DNA of 64,000 nucleotides from Streptomyces djakartensis (GTDB taxonomy: Bacteria; Actinomycetota; Actinomycetes; Streptomycetales; Streptomycetaceae): positions 186,001 to 250,000 of the forward strand of contig NZ_BMWE01000009.1 of the NCBI RefSeq assembly GCF_014651075.1. The letters are read 5' to 3'. Under the pieces are notes generated by a model. That model did not search any database, was not told the DNA's origin, and worked only from the letters and a program-made list of their open reading frames with translations. Within the stretch, counting starts at the first letter, position 1. Each line of letters starts with the position of its first letter. Made by a program: the position numbers and the translations under genes. This document shows, piece after piece, positions 41,511 to 50,491 of the stretch.

Positions 41511-42545
41511 ATGCCCGAACTGCGTGTCGTGGCCGTCTCGAATGACGGCACACGGCTGGTGCTGAAGGCTGCGGACAGCACGGAGTACACGCTTCCCATC
41601 GACGAACGGCTCCGCGCCGCCGTGCGTGGTGACCGTCCCCGCCTCGGCCAGATCGAGATCGAGGTGGAGAGCCATCTCCGCCCCCGCGACATCCAGGCCC
41701 GTATACGAGCCGGCGCGACCGCGGAAGAGGTCGCCCAGCTCGCGGGCATCTCCGTCGACCGGGTCCGCCGCTTCGAGGGCCCGGTGCTCGCCGAGCGTGC
41801 CTTCATGGCCGAGCGGGCCCGCAAGACCCCCGTCCGGCGCCCCGGCGAGAACTCCGGACCACCGCTGGGCGAGGCCGTGCAGGAGCGGCTGCTGATCCGC
41901 GGTGCCGAGCGGGACACCGTCCAGTGGGACTCGTGGCGTCGCGACGACGGCACGTGGGAGGTCCTGCTGGTCTACTGCGTCGCGGGTGAGCCGCACTCGG
42001 CGAGCTGGACGTACGACCCGCCCCGGCGGCTCGTGCAGGCCGTCGACGACGAGGCGCGCATGCTCATCGGCGAGTCCGACGACCTGTCCGCGCCCGAGCC
42101 CAGCTTCCCGTTCGTGCCGCGCATCGCCCGGCTGCCACGCGACCGGCCGCTCGACCGTCCCGGCGACCGGGAGCGGCCGAGCCTGCCGGCCCAGGCGTCC
42201 GAACCGGCCGAGGAGAGCACGGGCGAGCGGGACTCGCTGACCAGCCTGCTGGAGGCGGTGCCCAGCTTCCGCGGTGACCTGGTGGTTCCGGAGCTTCCCC
42301 CGGCGGAGTCCGAGGAGGAGCCCGTCGCCGAGCCCGAGGCGGAGGAGCCTCCGGCCCCCGCGGCCTCGGCCGGTTCCGCTTACGCGGATGTCCTCATGCC
42401 GCGTTCCGTCAGCAGTCACCGCGACCGTCTCGTCGGTGCCACGGACCGGCAGGCCGAGGCCGACGGCGTCCGTCCGGGGCGCAGAGCCGCCGTGCCGAGC
42501 TGGGACGAGATCGTCTTCGGGACGCGGCGCAAGAAGCAGGACTAG
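41511..42545 (+). CDS. sepH: SepH cell division protein
   Basis: 344 residues, ATG with GGAGG five bases upstream. The N-terminal DUF3071 domain begins ELRVVAVSNDGTRLVLKAADSTEYTLPIDERLR, and an HTH-like motif follows (GATAEEVAQLAGISVDRVRRFEG, residues 69-90). Residues 150-330 are disordered and rich in Pro and Glu, and the C-terminus is basic (DEIVFGTRRKKQD). It matches SepH, a conserved actinobacterial activator of FtsZ polymerisation and Z-ring assembly during sporulation septation. FtsZ contact is through the HTH region in the literature. Cytoplasmic at septa. Confidence 0.92.
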   Translation: MPELRVVAVSNDGTRLVLKAADSTEYTLPIDERLRAAVRGDRPRLGQIEIEVESHLRPRDIQARIRAGATAEEVAQLAGISVDRVRRFEGPVLAERAFMAERARKTPVRRPGENSGPPLGEAVQERLLIRGAERDTVQWDSWRRDDGTWEVLLVYCVAGEPHSASWTYDPPRRLVQAVDDEARMLIGESDDLSAPEPSFPFVPRIARLPRDRPLDRPGDRERPSLPAQASEPAEESTGERDSLTSLLEAVPSFRGDLVVPELPPAESEEEPVAEPEAEEPPAPAASAGSAYADVLMPRSVSSHRDRLVGATDRQAEADGVRPGRRAAVPSWDEIVFGTRRKKQD

Positions 42546-42572
42546 CCGGGCGTCGCGGTGCCGACGCCCGGC
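42545..42572 (+). terminator. Hairpin terminator after sepH
   Basis: GCCGGGCGTCG and CGACGCCCGGC (11-bp arms, 6-base loop) begin at the last base of the sepH stop codon. GC-rich and without T-run. Confidence 0.6.
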
Positions 42573-42643
42573 GAGTGACGCGGAGAGCCGCGCCTTGCGC
42601 GCCTTCCGGGGCACCGCCGGCTCATCCGATCGGCGAGCACGAC

Positions 42644-42703
42644 TGTCCTCCGGGTCTCAGCGCCACGCCGTACGCCCGGTGTGGCGCTGAGACTCAGAGG
42701 ACA
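42644..42703. repeat. Extended inverted repeat between convergent genes
   Basis: Two-part arms: TGTCCTC plus TCTCAGCGCCAC on the left pair perfectly with GTGGCGCTGAGA plus GAGGACA on the right, with a 4-base internal loop (cggg/ctca) and a 14-base apex. The 60-base structure sits between sepH and the rhodanese gene and could be a terminator pair or a mobile palindromic repeat. Confidence 0.7.
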
Positions 42704-42749
42704 CTCTCCGCAGAGGGCCCTGCCGGGGTCCGGCCCCGGCACTCCGGCC

Positions 42750-43601
42750 CTACTCGGGGTCCGGCCCCACCGCGACGGGCCGGTCCGGGTCGGAGGACCA
42801 CTCCGACCACGACCCCACGTACAGCTCCGCGGGAATGCCCGCGACCGCCAGTGCCAGGACCTCGTGGGCCGCGGAGACGCCCGACCCGCAGTAGACGCCG
42901 ACCCGCGCGTCCGCGGTCACGCCCAGCTCCTTGAAACGGGCCCGTAGCTCCTCCGCGGGCAGGAAGCAGCCGTCCGGTCCCACGTTCTGAGTGGTGGGCG
43001 CCGACACCGCGCCGGGAATGTGCCCCGCCACCGGATCGATCGGCTCCACCTCGCCCCGGTACCGCTCCCCCGCCCGCGCGTCCAGCAACACTCCGGACCT
43101 GGCCAGGTCCGCGGCGGCATCGGCGTCGAGCAGCCCCGCCGCCCCCGGCTCCGGCACGAAATCTCCCTCGGCCGGTGTGGGTACGGACTTCTCCAGCGGC
43201 CCCTCCCAGGCCGGCAACCCGCCGTCGAGGACCCGCACGTCCGGGTGACCCGCCCAGCGCAGCAGCCACCACGCGCGGGCGGCCGCCCAGCCCTGGCCGC
43301 CGTCGTAGACGACCACCGGCGTCCCGGACGACACGCCCGCCCGGCGCATCGCGGCTCCGAACACCGCGAGGTCGGGCAGCGGATGCCGACCGGCCCCACC
43401 AGGGGCGGAGGCCAACTCCCGGTCCAGGTCGACGAAGACGGCCCCGGGCAGATGCCCTTCCTCGTACGCGGCCCGGCCGTCGAACGGCGGTTCACCGGCG
43501 GCCTTGGCGGCCGTGAGCTGCCAGCGGACGTCGAGCAGGACCGGCGGGTTGACGCCCGTCAGGGCGCTCGCGAGTCCGGATGCGGAGATGATGGCGTTCA
43601 T
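42750..43601 (-). CDS. Two-domain sulfurtransferase (rhodanese)
   Basis: 283 residues, ATG with GGGAGG upstream. It has two rhodanese domains: the N-terminal inactive one (VLLDVRWQL ... GHLPGAVFVDLDREL) and the C-terminal active one with GHIPGAV and the active-site loop C238-G-S-G-V-S243. The CG-S/G loop is typical of thiosulfate or 3-mercaptopyruvate sulfurtransferases. It moves sulfane sulfur to cyanide or thiol acceptors. Cytoplasmic. Its 3' end carries GGGGTCCGGCCCC, repeated 32 bases further on in the spacer. Confidence 0.92.
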   Translation of the reverse strand: MNAIISASGLASALTGVNPPVLLDVRWQLTAAKAAGEPPFDGRAAYEEGHLPGAVFVDLDRELASAPGGAGRHPLPDLAVFGAAMRRAGVSSGTPVVVYDGGQGWAAARAWWLLRWAGHPDVRVLDGGLPAWEGPLEKSVPTPAEGDFVPEPGAAGLLDADAAADLARSGVLLDARAGERYRGEVEPIDPVAGHIPGAVSAPTTQNVGPDGCFLPAEELRARFKELGVTADARVGVYCGSGVSAAHEVLALAVAGIPAELYVGSWSEWSSDPDRPVAVGPDPE

Positions 43602-43645
43602 GGCCCCATCCTCCCGCACGGGGGAGGCCGAGCCACCTGTGTTTG

Positions 43646-44293
43646 TCAGGAGGCCGACACCGGCAGCACGTCCGGGGACAACGCCGCCGCCCGCGCCGTC
43701 GCCGCCGTCATCCGGCGGCGGTGGTGGCGGCGGCAGAGGACCTCGTAGCCGATGTCGTCGGGCTGGTTGACGTCGCCGACGACGACCTGGGCGCCCTCCA
43801 CGACCATCTCACCGCCTATGGTGCGGGCGTTGTGGGTGGCACGGGCGCCGCACCAGCAGAGGGCCTCGACCTGGAGGACCTCCACGCGGTCGGCCAGCTC
43901 GACCAGGCGCTGGGAGCCGGGGAACAGCTTGGACCGGAAGTCGGTGGTGATGCCGAAGGCGTACACGTCGAGGCCCAGGTCGTCGACGACACGGGCGAGT
44001 TGGTCGATCTGCTCGGGGGCGAGGAACTGGGCCTCGTCGGCGATCACGTAGTCCGCGCGGCGGCCCTGGGAGAGATGGTCGACGAGGTACGCGTAGAGGT
44101 CCTGGCCGTCCTCGACCTCCACCGCGTCCGTGACCAGGCCGAGGCGGGAGGACAGCTTGCCCTCGCCGGCACGGTCGTCACGCGAGAAGATCATGCCCGA
44201 CAGGCCGCGTGCCGAGCGGTTGTGCTCGATCTGCAGAGCCAGGGTCGACTTCCCGCAGTCCATCGTTCCGGAGAAGAACACCAGCTCGGGCAT
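43646..44293 (-). CDS. tdk: Thymidine kinase
   Basis: 215 residues. P-loop GTMDCGKST at 9-17, the catalytic region VIADEAQFL, and a C-terminal zinc lasso (CWCGARATHNAR ... CRRHHRRR) identify a type II (TK1-like) thymidine kinase. It phosphorylates thymidine to dTMP in salvage. The gene lies between the sulfurtransferase and the phosphodiesterase on the same strand, with a 44-base gap on each side, and is a good candidate for co-transcription with both. Confidence 0.95.
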   Translation of the reverse strand: MPELVFFSGTMDCGKSTLALQIEHNRSARGLSGMIFSRDDRAGEGKLSSRLGLVTDAVEVEDGQDLYAYLVDHLSQGRRADYVIADEAQFLAPEQIDQLARVVDDLGLDVYAFGITTDFRSKLFPGSQRLVELADRVEVLQVEALCWCGARATHNARTIGGEMVVEGAQVVVGDVNQPDDIGYEVLCRRHHRRRMTAATARAAALSPDVLPVSAS

Positions 44294-44337
44294 GGAGAGT
44301 TGTGCGCCTTTCGGGGTAGCGGGGATGTGCCGGGACG

Positions 44338-45534
44338 TCAGGAGCGTACTTCGAGCAGGGGGACCAGCTGCTCGGCAGGGGTCATCGAACCGTGGTTGCC
44401 GACCATCGCCGACTCCTTCGGCTCCCGCTCCGAGGCGATGAGCAGGACGTCGTCGCGCGCGGCGGCGATGACGTCGCCGATACGGCCGTGGACCCGTTCG
44501 TCGATGTGCGGGCCGAACCAGCCCGCCGCGATGGCCTCGTCGCGTGAGGCCACCCAGAACTGCTCGCCGAGCACCTCGCGCCAGCAGGTCAGGACGTCGT
44601 TCGCGGCACCGGGCACCGCGTAGACGTGCCGGGCGCGGCCCTCGCCGCCGAGCAGGGCGACTCCGGCGCTCAGTTCCCAGTCCTCGTCGAAGTCGATGCG
44701 GTGCTGCTCGTCGAAGGGCACGTCGATCATGCCGTGGTCGGCGGTGACGTAGAGAGCGCTGCGCGGCGGCAGTTGCTCGGCCAGGCGCTGGACCAGGCGG
44801 TCGGCGTACATGAGCTGGCCGCGCCAGGTGTCGGAGTCGACGCCGTAGCGGTGGCCGGCGCCGTCGACCTCGGCGAAGTACGTGTAGACCAGGGAGCGGT
44901 CACCGGCGGCGAGTTGCTCGGCCGCCAGGTCGACGCGGTCCTCGCCGGAGAGCCGCCCGAGGAACGTTCCGCCGCTGAGTGCGACCTTGGTCAGCGGGGT
45001 GTGCTCGAAGGTCGGGGACGACACCTGCGCCGCGTGCACGCCCGCCCGGTGCGCCAGCTGGAAGACCGTCGGGTAGGGCTGCCAGGGGCCGGGCGGGGCC
45101 CACGGCTGCCAGCGCAGCTGGTTCATCAGCTCGCCGGTGTCGGGGTTGCGCACGGTGTAGCCGGGCAGGCCGTGCGCGCCGGGCGGCAGGCCGGTGCCGA
45201 CGGAGGCGAGGGAGGTCGCCGTGGTCGCCGGGTAGCCGGCGGTGAGCGGACGCCCGGTGCCGCCGCGCGAGGTGGCGAGCAGGGACGCCATGAAGGGGGC
45301 GTCCTCGGGGTGTGCCTTCAGCTGCTCCCAGCCGAGGCCGTCGATCAGGAACACGCAGTTCCGGTCGGCGGGGGTCAGCTCGGAGATCGAGGCGGTCATA
45401 CCGGGCACGCCCAGGCCCGCGGCGAGCGTGGGCAGGAGGTCGGCGAGTGAACCGCTGCCGTATTCGGGGACCGGCGCGGAGGAGACGGTGAGCGGTTCGG
45501 GGTGCTGGTCCCAGGCCGTGGGGAGCTGTGTCAT
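44338..45534 (-). CDS. Type I phosphodiesterase/nucleotide pyrophosphatase family protein
   Basis: 398 residues. The alkaline-phosphatase-fold metal motifs are visible: NCVFLIDGLGWEQL (first Asp), YPATTATSLASVGTG (catalytic Thr), TYFAEVDGAGHRYG (Asp and His) and YVTADHGMIDV (Asp-His). Family members cleave phosphodiester or pyrophosphate bonds; the substrate is unknown. No signal peptide is seen, unlike many family members. The start overlaps the DUF5998 stop (ATGA), so translation is coupled. Confidence 0.88.
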   Translation of the reverse strand: MTQLPTAWDQHPEPLTVSSAPVPEYGSGSLADLLPTLAAGLGVPGMTASISELTPADRNCVFLIDGLGWEQLKAHPEDAPFMASLLATSRGGTGRPLTAGYPATTATSLASVGTGLPPGAHGLPGYTVRNPDTGELMNQLRWQPWAPPGPWQPYPTVFQLAHRAGVHAAQVSSPTFEHTPLTKVALSGGTFLGRLSGEDRVDLAAEQLAAGDRSLVYTYFAEVDGAGHRYGVDSDTWRGQLMYADRLVQRLAEQLPPRSALYVTADHGMIDVPFDEQHRIDFDEDWELSAGVALLGGEGRARHVYAVPGAANDVLTCWREVLGEQFWVASRDEAIAAGWFGPHIDERVHGRIGDVIAAARDDVLLIASEREPKESAMVGNHGSMTPAEQLVPLLEVRS

Positions 45535-46121
45535 CAGCGGGTGGTGTCCGCGGTCGCCTCGGAGAGGGCCTGCGCGAAGACGAGTGCCTGGCGCACGGTC
45601 TCCGGCCCGTCCCCGGCCTCGCTGACGCGCAGGCTGAGGTCGTCCGCCGTCGAGTTGCCGGTGTAGCCGTGGTCCGCCTCGCAGTTGGGGTCGCCGCAGG
45701 CGGCCGGCTCCAGGTCGATGCGGGAGACGGCGCCCCAGCCGATGGTGAGGACGACCTCGCGGGGCAGGGTGCCCGGCTTGTACGACTCGGGGTTGGCGAC
45801 CACTCGGCTGACCACGATCGACGAGATGCGGCCGAGCTTCACGGATTCCGTGGACGTCGTGGCGTACGGCGTCGGGGAGGTGCTGTCGGCGGCTTGTTCG
45901 TCGGTGTGGCTGACGATGAAGCGGTGGTCCGTGAGGACGAGCACGGTCACGTGCCGCCGGACCTCGTTCTGGTCGAAGGTCGTCTCCTGGTGGACCAGGT
46001 ACGACCGGATGGGATCGCCGCCCACCGCGGCCTCCACCGCCTCGGCCACGAGGGCCGGGTAGTAGCCGCTGCGCTCGATCGCCGCCCGCAGCCCCTGGGT
46101 CGTCGTACTGGTCTTGGCCAT
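45534..46121 (-). CDS. DUF5998 protein
   Basis: 195 residues from an ATG with AGGA eight bases upstream. It begins KTSTTTQGLRAAIERSGYYP and contains VTVLVLTDHRFIVSHTDEQ and a Cys-His segment CGDPNCEADHGY, which could bind a metal. DUF5998 is an actinobacterial family of unknown function. It is the first gene of the DUF5998-phosphodiesterase-tdk group. No membrane helices or signal sequence. Confidence 0.85.
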   Translation of the reverse strand: MAKTSTTTQGLRAAIERSGYYPALVAEAVEAAVGGDPIRSYLVHQETTFDQNEVRRHVTVLVLTDHRFIVSHTDEQAADSTSPTPYATTSTESVKLGRISSIVVSRVVANPESYKPGTLPREVVLTIGWGAVSRIDLEPAACGDPNCEADHGYTGNSTADDLSLRVSEAGDGPETVRQALVFAQALSEATADTTR

Positions 46122-46172
46122 GACGCCCATCCTACGGGGGAGCACTGACTGCGAGGGACAGCTCGCCCCCCG

Positions 46173-48998
46173 TCAGTAGGCGGGGAGGGTCCTCGGGCCG
46201 AGGTCGTCGCGGGCGGGCGGCGGGGCCAGGCGGACGGAGGCGCCCAGGACGCTCAGGCCGTGCGAGGCGACGACGACCGGCTCCAGGGTGACCGCGACCA
46301 CCTCGGGGTGGTCGTCGACCAGCCGGGACACCCGCAGCAGCAGCTCCTCCAGGGCGCGGGTGTCGGCCGGCGCGGAGCCGCGCCAGCCGAACAGCAGGGG
46401 CGCCGTGCGGATCGACCGCACCAGCGAGTTCGCCTCCTTGTCGGTGACCGGGATCAGCCGGTGGGCGGTGTCCCCGAGCAGCTGGGAGGCGGCTCCGGCG
46501 AGCCCGAAGGAGAGCACGGCCCCGGCCGCGGGGTCGATGACGGCCCGTACGACGACGTCCACGCCGCGCGGCGCCATCCGCTGCACCACCGGACGCAGCT
46601 CGTCCGGCGCGCCGAACAGCTCCGTCAACTCCGCGTAGGAACGCCGCAATTGGTCCTCGTCCGCGAGGTCGAGGCGTACTCCGCCCAGGTCGGCGCGGTG
46701 CCGCAGGTGCGGGGCGGTGGCCTTGAGGGCCACGGGGTAGCCGAGGCTGCGGGCGGCCTCGACGGCGGCGTCGGGGGTCGGGGCGGGCAGGGTGCGGTGG
46801 GCGTGGATGCCGTAGTGGCCGAGCAGGTCGCAGGTCTCGTCCGCGCCGAGCGTGAAGCCCTTCCCACGCGCGAGCAGCCCGTCGATCAGTGTGGCGGCGC
46901 CCCTGACGTCGATGTCGTCGTACTCGGGGACCTTGCCGGGCTCCGCGGCGTCGCGCCGCCACTGGGCGTAGGTGACGGCCTGGGCGAGGGCCCGTACCGC
47001 GCGTTCGGCGGCGGGATAGGCGGGGATGAGGTGGGTGCCGTCGGGGGCTTCTTCGGCGGGCGTCGGGCGGGACGCGACCTGGGAGGCATCGGGGGTGGTT
47101 CGCGGCGAACTGCCCGCCTCGGCCTGGGGTGCCGTGCTGGCCGCCGCCGACAGGGCCTCGGCCAGGCCGCCGAGCTCCACATGGACGACCAGGACCGGCT
47201 TGGCCGGAGCCGCGGCCGCCGCGGACCGGAGCGCCTCGGCGAGGGCCGCGTCCGCGACCGGCCCCTCCCCCACCGCCGGTATGGCGGTGACGACCACCGC
47301 GTCGCACGAGTCGTCGGCCAGTGCCCGGGACAGGGCCGCGTGGAAGTCCGCCGCCGATGCCGCCGTGGTCAGGTCGAGCGGGGGGTGCGGCCGCAGCCCC
47401 TCGGCGAGGCACGCGTCGTAGGTGAGCAGGCCGAGCGACTCGGAGTTGCCGAGGATCGCCACCCGGGGCCCGGCGGGCAGGGGCTGGCGTGCGAGCAGCA
47501 GGCCCGCGTCCACCAGGTCGGTGATGGTGTCGACCCGGATGACGCCGGCCTGCCGCAGCAGCTCCGAGACGGTCGCGTGCGGCAGCCGGGTCGCCCGTAC
47601 GGCGTGTCCCTGGGGAGCCGCGCCGTGCCGGGCGCCCTGGACCACGACCAGTGGTTTCGCCGCTGCGGTGCGGCGGGCGAGGCGGGCGAACTTGCGGGGG
47701 TTGCCGATGGACTCCAGGTACATGAGGACGACGTCGGTGTCGGGGTCCTCGTGCCAGTACTGGAGGACGTCGTTGCCGGAGACGTCGGCCCGGTTGCCGG
47801 AGGAGACGAAGGTGGAGACGCCGGTCACACCCGTGACGCCGCCGCCGCGCCGGTGCAGCCGGGACAGCAGGGCGACGCCGATGGCGCCGGACTGCGCGAA
47901 GAGGCCGATTCGGCCGGGGCGTGGCATCTCGGGGGCGAGGGAGGCGTTGAGCCGCACCTTTGGGGAGGTGTTGATGAGGCCGAAGGCGTTCGGCCCGATG
48001 ATCCGCATGCCGTAGGTGCGCGCGTGCCGCACCAGGGCGCGCTGGCGTTCGCGACCCTCGGCACCGCTGTCGGCGTACCCGGCGGAGACGACGACGAGAC
48101 CCTGCACGCCGTGTTCGCCGCACTCGGTGACGACCTCGGGGACGTGCTCGGCCGGTACGGCGACGACCGCCAGGTCGACGGGGCCGTCGATGTCGCGCAC
48201 CGAACGGTGGGCGGGCACCCCGTCGAGTTCCTTCTGCCCCTCGGGAAGGGCCTTGTTCACCGCGTGGAGGCGGCCCGTGAAGCCGGCGTCGCGGATGTTG
48301 CCGAGGACGCTGCGGCCCACGCCGCCGGGGTTGCGCCCGGCGCCGATGACGGCGACCGAGCCGGGCGCGAGCAGCCGCTGCACGGAGCGCGCCTCGGCGC
48401 GCTGTTCGCGCGCGTACTGCACGGCGAGGGAGCGGTCGGTGGGTTCGAGGTCGAACTCCAGACGGACGACGCCGTCCTCGAAGCTGCGCTTCTGGGTGTA
48501 CCCGGCGTCCGTGAACACCTTGATCATCTTGTTGTTGGCGGGCAGCACCTCGGCGGCGAAGCGGCGGATGCCGCGCTCACGGGCCACGGCGGCGATGTGT
48601 TCGAGGAGGGCGGAGGCGACGCCGCGGCCCTGGTGGGCGTCCTGCACCAGGAAGGCGACCTCGGCCTCGTCAGCGGGTGCGGACGCGGGTATTCCGTCCG
48701 GGCCGATCCGGTCGTAGCGTACGGTGGCGATGAACTCGCCGCCCACTGTGGCCGCGAGTCCCACCCGGTCCACAAAGTCGTGGTGCGTGAAGCGGTGGAC
48801 GTCCTTGGCGGACAGGCGAGGGTACGGCGCGAAGAAGCGGTAGTACTTCGACTCGTCGGAGACCTGCTCGTAGAAGCTGACCAGGCGCTCGGCGTCATCA
48901 ACGGTGATGGGCCGGACGCGCGCGGTGCCACCGTCGCGCAGCACCACGTCGGCTTCCCAGTGGGCGGGATACTCGTGCCGGTCCGGCGAGGTCTGCAT
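46173..48998 (-). CDS. pat: GNAT acetyltransferase fused to acyl-CoA synthetase (Pat-type)
   Basis: 941 residues. The order is GNAT first (about 15-185, with VQDAHQGRGVASALLEHI), then a CoA-binding domain (GSVAVIGAGRNPGGVGRSVLG, about 210-340) and a succinyl-CoA-ligase-like domain (GPNAFGLINTS and SGNRADVSGNDV). An ATP-grasp-like C-terminal part follows (ALKATAPHLRHRADLGGVRLDL). The N-terminal GNAT matches the Streptomyces lividans PatA arrangement; in Salmonella Pat the order is reversed. Such enzymes acetylate and silence acyl-CoA synthetases. A Ser/Thr/Pro linker sits near 635-670. It is divergent from ptsH. Confidence 0.88.
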   Translation of the reverse strand: MQTSPDRHEYPAHWEADVVLRDGGTARVRPITVDDAERLVSFYEQVSDESKYYRFFAPYPRLSAKDVHRFTHHDFVDRVGLAATVGGEFIATVRYDRIGPDGIPASAPADEAEVAFLVQDAHQGRGVASALLEHIAAVARERGIRRFAAEVLPANNKMIKVFTDAGYTQKRSFEDGVVRLEFDLEPTDRSLAVQYAREQRAEARSVQRLLAPGSVAVIGAGRNPGGVGRSVLGNIRDAGFTGRLHAVNKALPEGQKELDGVPAHRSVRDIDGPVDLAVVAVPAEHVPEVVTECGEHGVQGLVVVSAGYADSGAEGRERQRALVRHARTYGMRIIGPNAFGLINTSPKVRLNASLAPEMPRPGRIGLFAQSGAIGVALLSRLHRRGGGVTGVTGVSTFVSSGNRADVSGNDVLQYWHEDPDTDVVLMYLESIGNPRKFARLARRTAAAKPLVVVQGARHGAAPQGHAVRATRLPHATVSELLRQAGVIRVDTITDLVDAGLLLARQPLPAGPRVAILGNSESLGLLTYDACLAEGLRPHPPLDLTTAASAADFHAALSRALADDSCDAVVVTAIPAVGEGPVADAALAEALRSAAAAAPAKPVLVVHVELGGLAEALSAAASTAPQAEAGSSPRTTPDASQVASRPTPAEEAPDGTHLIPAYPAAERAVRALAQAVTYAQWRRDAAEPGKVPEYDDIDVRGAATLIDGLLARGKGFTLGADETCDLLGHYGIHAHRTLPAPTPDAAVEAARSLGYPVALKATAPHLRHRADLGGVRLDLADEDQLRRSYAELTELFGAPDELRPVVQRMAPRGVDVVVRAVIDPAAGAVLSFGLAGAASQLLGDTAHRLIPVTDKEANSLVRSIRTAPLLFGWRGSAPADTRALEELLLRVSRLVDDHPEVVAVTLEPVVVASHGLSVLGASVRLAPPPARDDLGPRTLPAY

Positions 48999-49138
48999 GG
49001 GCCCCAGAGTACGGCTCGCGTCCGGCGACGGCGCGGGACGGTCTCTGGAGGGCGTCAGCCGGGTCGAGGCCGCGACCCGGCGGCACCCCGGGGCGGGTTC
49101 CTTGAGGACCGCCCCGGTACAACTTCACGCTGTGGGAA

Positions 49139-49154
49139 ACTGGTCTAGACAACC
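49139..49154 (+). promoter_or_regulatory. DasR-responsive element (dre) upstream of ptsH
   Basis: ACTGGTCTAGACAACC matches the 16-bp DasR consensus ACTGGTCTAGACCACT at 14 positions, including the full TGGTCTAGAC core. It lies 25 bases upstream of the ptsH ATG. DasR control of ptsH by N-acetylglucosamine metabolites is established in S. coelicolor. Confidence 0.85.
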
Positions 49155-49178
49155 CTGAACACCGAAGGGCAGCAACAC

Positions 49179-49460
49179 ATGGCTGAGCGCCGCGTCAACG
49201 TCGGCTGGGCCGAGGGCCTCCACGCCCGCCCCGCCTCCATCTTCGTCCGAGCCGCCACGGCCGCAGGCGTCCCGGTGACGATCGCCAAGGCAGGCGGCAC
49301 CCCCGTCAACGCGGCCTCCATGCTGGCCGTTCTCGGCCTCGGCGCACAGGGCGGCGAGGAGATCGTCCTCGCCTCCGACGCCGAGGGCGCGGACGCCGCT
49401 CTCGACCGGCTCGCGAAGCTGGTCTCCGAGGGTCTCGAGGAACTCCCCGAGACCGTCTGA
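49179..49460 (+). CDS. ptsH: Phosphocarrier protein HPr
   Basis: 93 residues. The phosphorylation site H15 is in EGLHARPAS and the regulatory Ser position is S47 in VNAASMLAVLGLG. HPr carries phosphate from enzyme I to sugar-specific EIIA proteins of the PTS. Streptomyces uses the PTS mainly for N-acetylglucosamine and fructose, consistent with the DasR site upstream. GAAGGG lies about ten bases upstream of the ATG. Divergent from pat and followed by a terminator with a T-tract. Confidence 0.96.
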   Translation: MAERRVNVGWAEGLHARPASIFVRAATAAGVPVTIAKAGGTPVNAASMLAVLGLGAQGGEEIVLASDAEGADAALDRLAKLVSEGLEELPETV

Positions 49461-49491
49461 GCATTTCCCCGCGCCCGACCCGGCGCACCCT

Positions 49492-49526
49492 GAAGGGCTC
49501 ACCCGAATTCACCGGGCGAGCCCTTC
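49492..49526 (+). terminator. Intrinsic terminator after ptsH
   Basis: GAAGGGCTC-a-CCCG and CGGG-c-GAGCCCTTC form a 13-bp stem with one bulge pair and a 7-base loop, followed by GGCTTTT. Confidence 0.8.
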
Positions 49527-49607
49527 GGCTTTTCGGCGAATTCCCCGCCCACGGGCAGCGGAATTAAACCCCCGCGAATTAGCTTCTCTTTGTATACGGC
49601 TCTTGTG

Positions 49608-50303
49608 TTAATGCCGCAGGCCCGCCGTGTTTACGGAATGTTGCGAGTTCCTCACACGCTCGGCGCGCTCACCGGCGGAGCCGAAACGCAGCCGGTGCGC
49701 GGCCGTCGCGCGCTCGGTGTGCAGCGCCGTGACCGCCCGCGCGCGCTCGCCGTCGCCGCGCGCCACCGCGTCCACGATCGCGCCGTGCTCGGTCCAGGCC
49801 TCCACGGGACTGACCGGTGCCTCCACGGCGTACATCCAGGCGATCTTGTGGCGCAACTGGGTGAGCATCGAGGTCAGCGCGGGACTGCCGGAGGCCTGCG
49901 CGAGCGTCTCGTGGAACCAGCCGTCCAGAGAGCGCAGGTCGTCGCTGCTGCCCCGGCGGGCGCGGTCCTGCCCGAGCCGGACCAGTCCGCGCAGGACCTT
50001 CAGATGGGCCTCGGTGCGGCGCTGGGCGGCGCGGGCGGCACCGAGCGGCTCCAGCAGCGCGCGCATCTCCAGCAGGTCGGCGGCCTCCTGCTCGGTGGGT
50101 TCGGCGACGCACGCGCCCGCGTGCCGCCGGGTCACCACGAAGCCCTCGGCCTCCAGAGTGCGCAGGGCCTCCCGGACGGGGACGCGCGAGACGCCGTAGC
50201 GGCGCGCGAGGAGTTCCTCGGTCAGCCGGCCGCCACGCTCGTAGACACCCGCGACGATGTCGTCCCGGATGGCCGTGCACACCGAGTGCGCGGGAATACG
50301 CAT
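49608..50303 (-). CDS. GntR-family regulator, FadR/FCD subgroup
   Basis: 231 residues, ATG with GGAGG six bases upstream, and an unusual TAA stop. The GntR winged helix occupies residues 5-70 (VCTAIRDDIVAGVYERGGRL ... YGVSRVPVREALRTLEAEGFV). An all-helical FCD effector domain occupies 75-205 (DLLEMRALLEPLGAARAA ... WFHETLAQASGSPALTSML ... EHGAIVDAVARGDGERARAV). Such proteins respond to organic acids such as lactate or glucuronate intermediates. No target gene is adjacent. Confidence 0.9.
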   Translation of the reverse strand: MRIPAHSVCTAIRDDIVAGVYERGGRLTEELLARRYGVSRVPVREALRTLEAEGFVVTRRHAGACVAEPTEQEAADLLEMRALLEPLGAARAAQRRTEAHLKVLRGLVRLGQDRARRGSSDDLRSLDGWFHETLAQASGSPALTSMLTQLRHKIAWMYAVEAPVSPVEAWTEHGAIVDAVARGDGERARAVTALHTERATAAHRLRFGSAGERAERVRNSQHSVNTAGLRH

Positions 50304-50443
50304 GACCGACCTCCGTTTAATCCCCGTGAAACGTCGAGGAGTGACGCGTGTTCCGTGACTCTATTGCAATCAGCCGGAATTTCCGACGGCGGGCGGGAAT
50401 CCATGGATATTTTTTGGACAGTCGGTCGCCGCAAACGCCGAAA

Positions 50444-50466
50444 GCCCCGGCTCGGGGAGCCGGGGC
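50444..50466 (-). terminator. Intrinsic terminator after the M23 gene
   Basis: GCCCCGGCTC and GAGCCGGGGC with a GGG loop; read on the minus strand it is followed by TTTCGGCG. It begins 26 bases past the M23 stop. Confidence 0.8.
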
Positions 50467-50491
50467 CGCGGGATTCGGAAGCGGTGTGCCG

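Noticed and set aside
42724..42768. The repeated GGGGTCCGGCCCC as a regulatory element
   Set aside because: One copy is inside the rhodanese coding end and the other just past it; local duplication is the simplest explanation.
46260..49148. A 962-residue open frame antisense to pat
   Set aside because: It is a by-product of codon bias in a GC-rich gene; its translation is low-complexity Gly/Arg/Val with no motif, and pat on the other strand has full domain structure.
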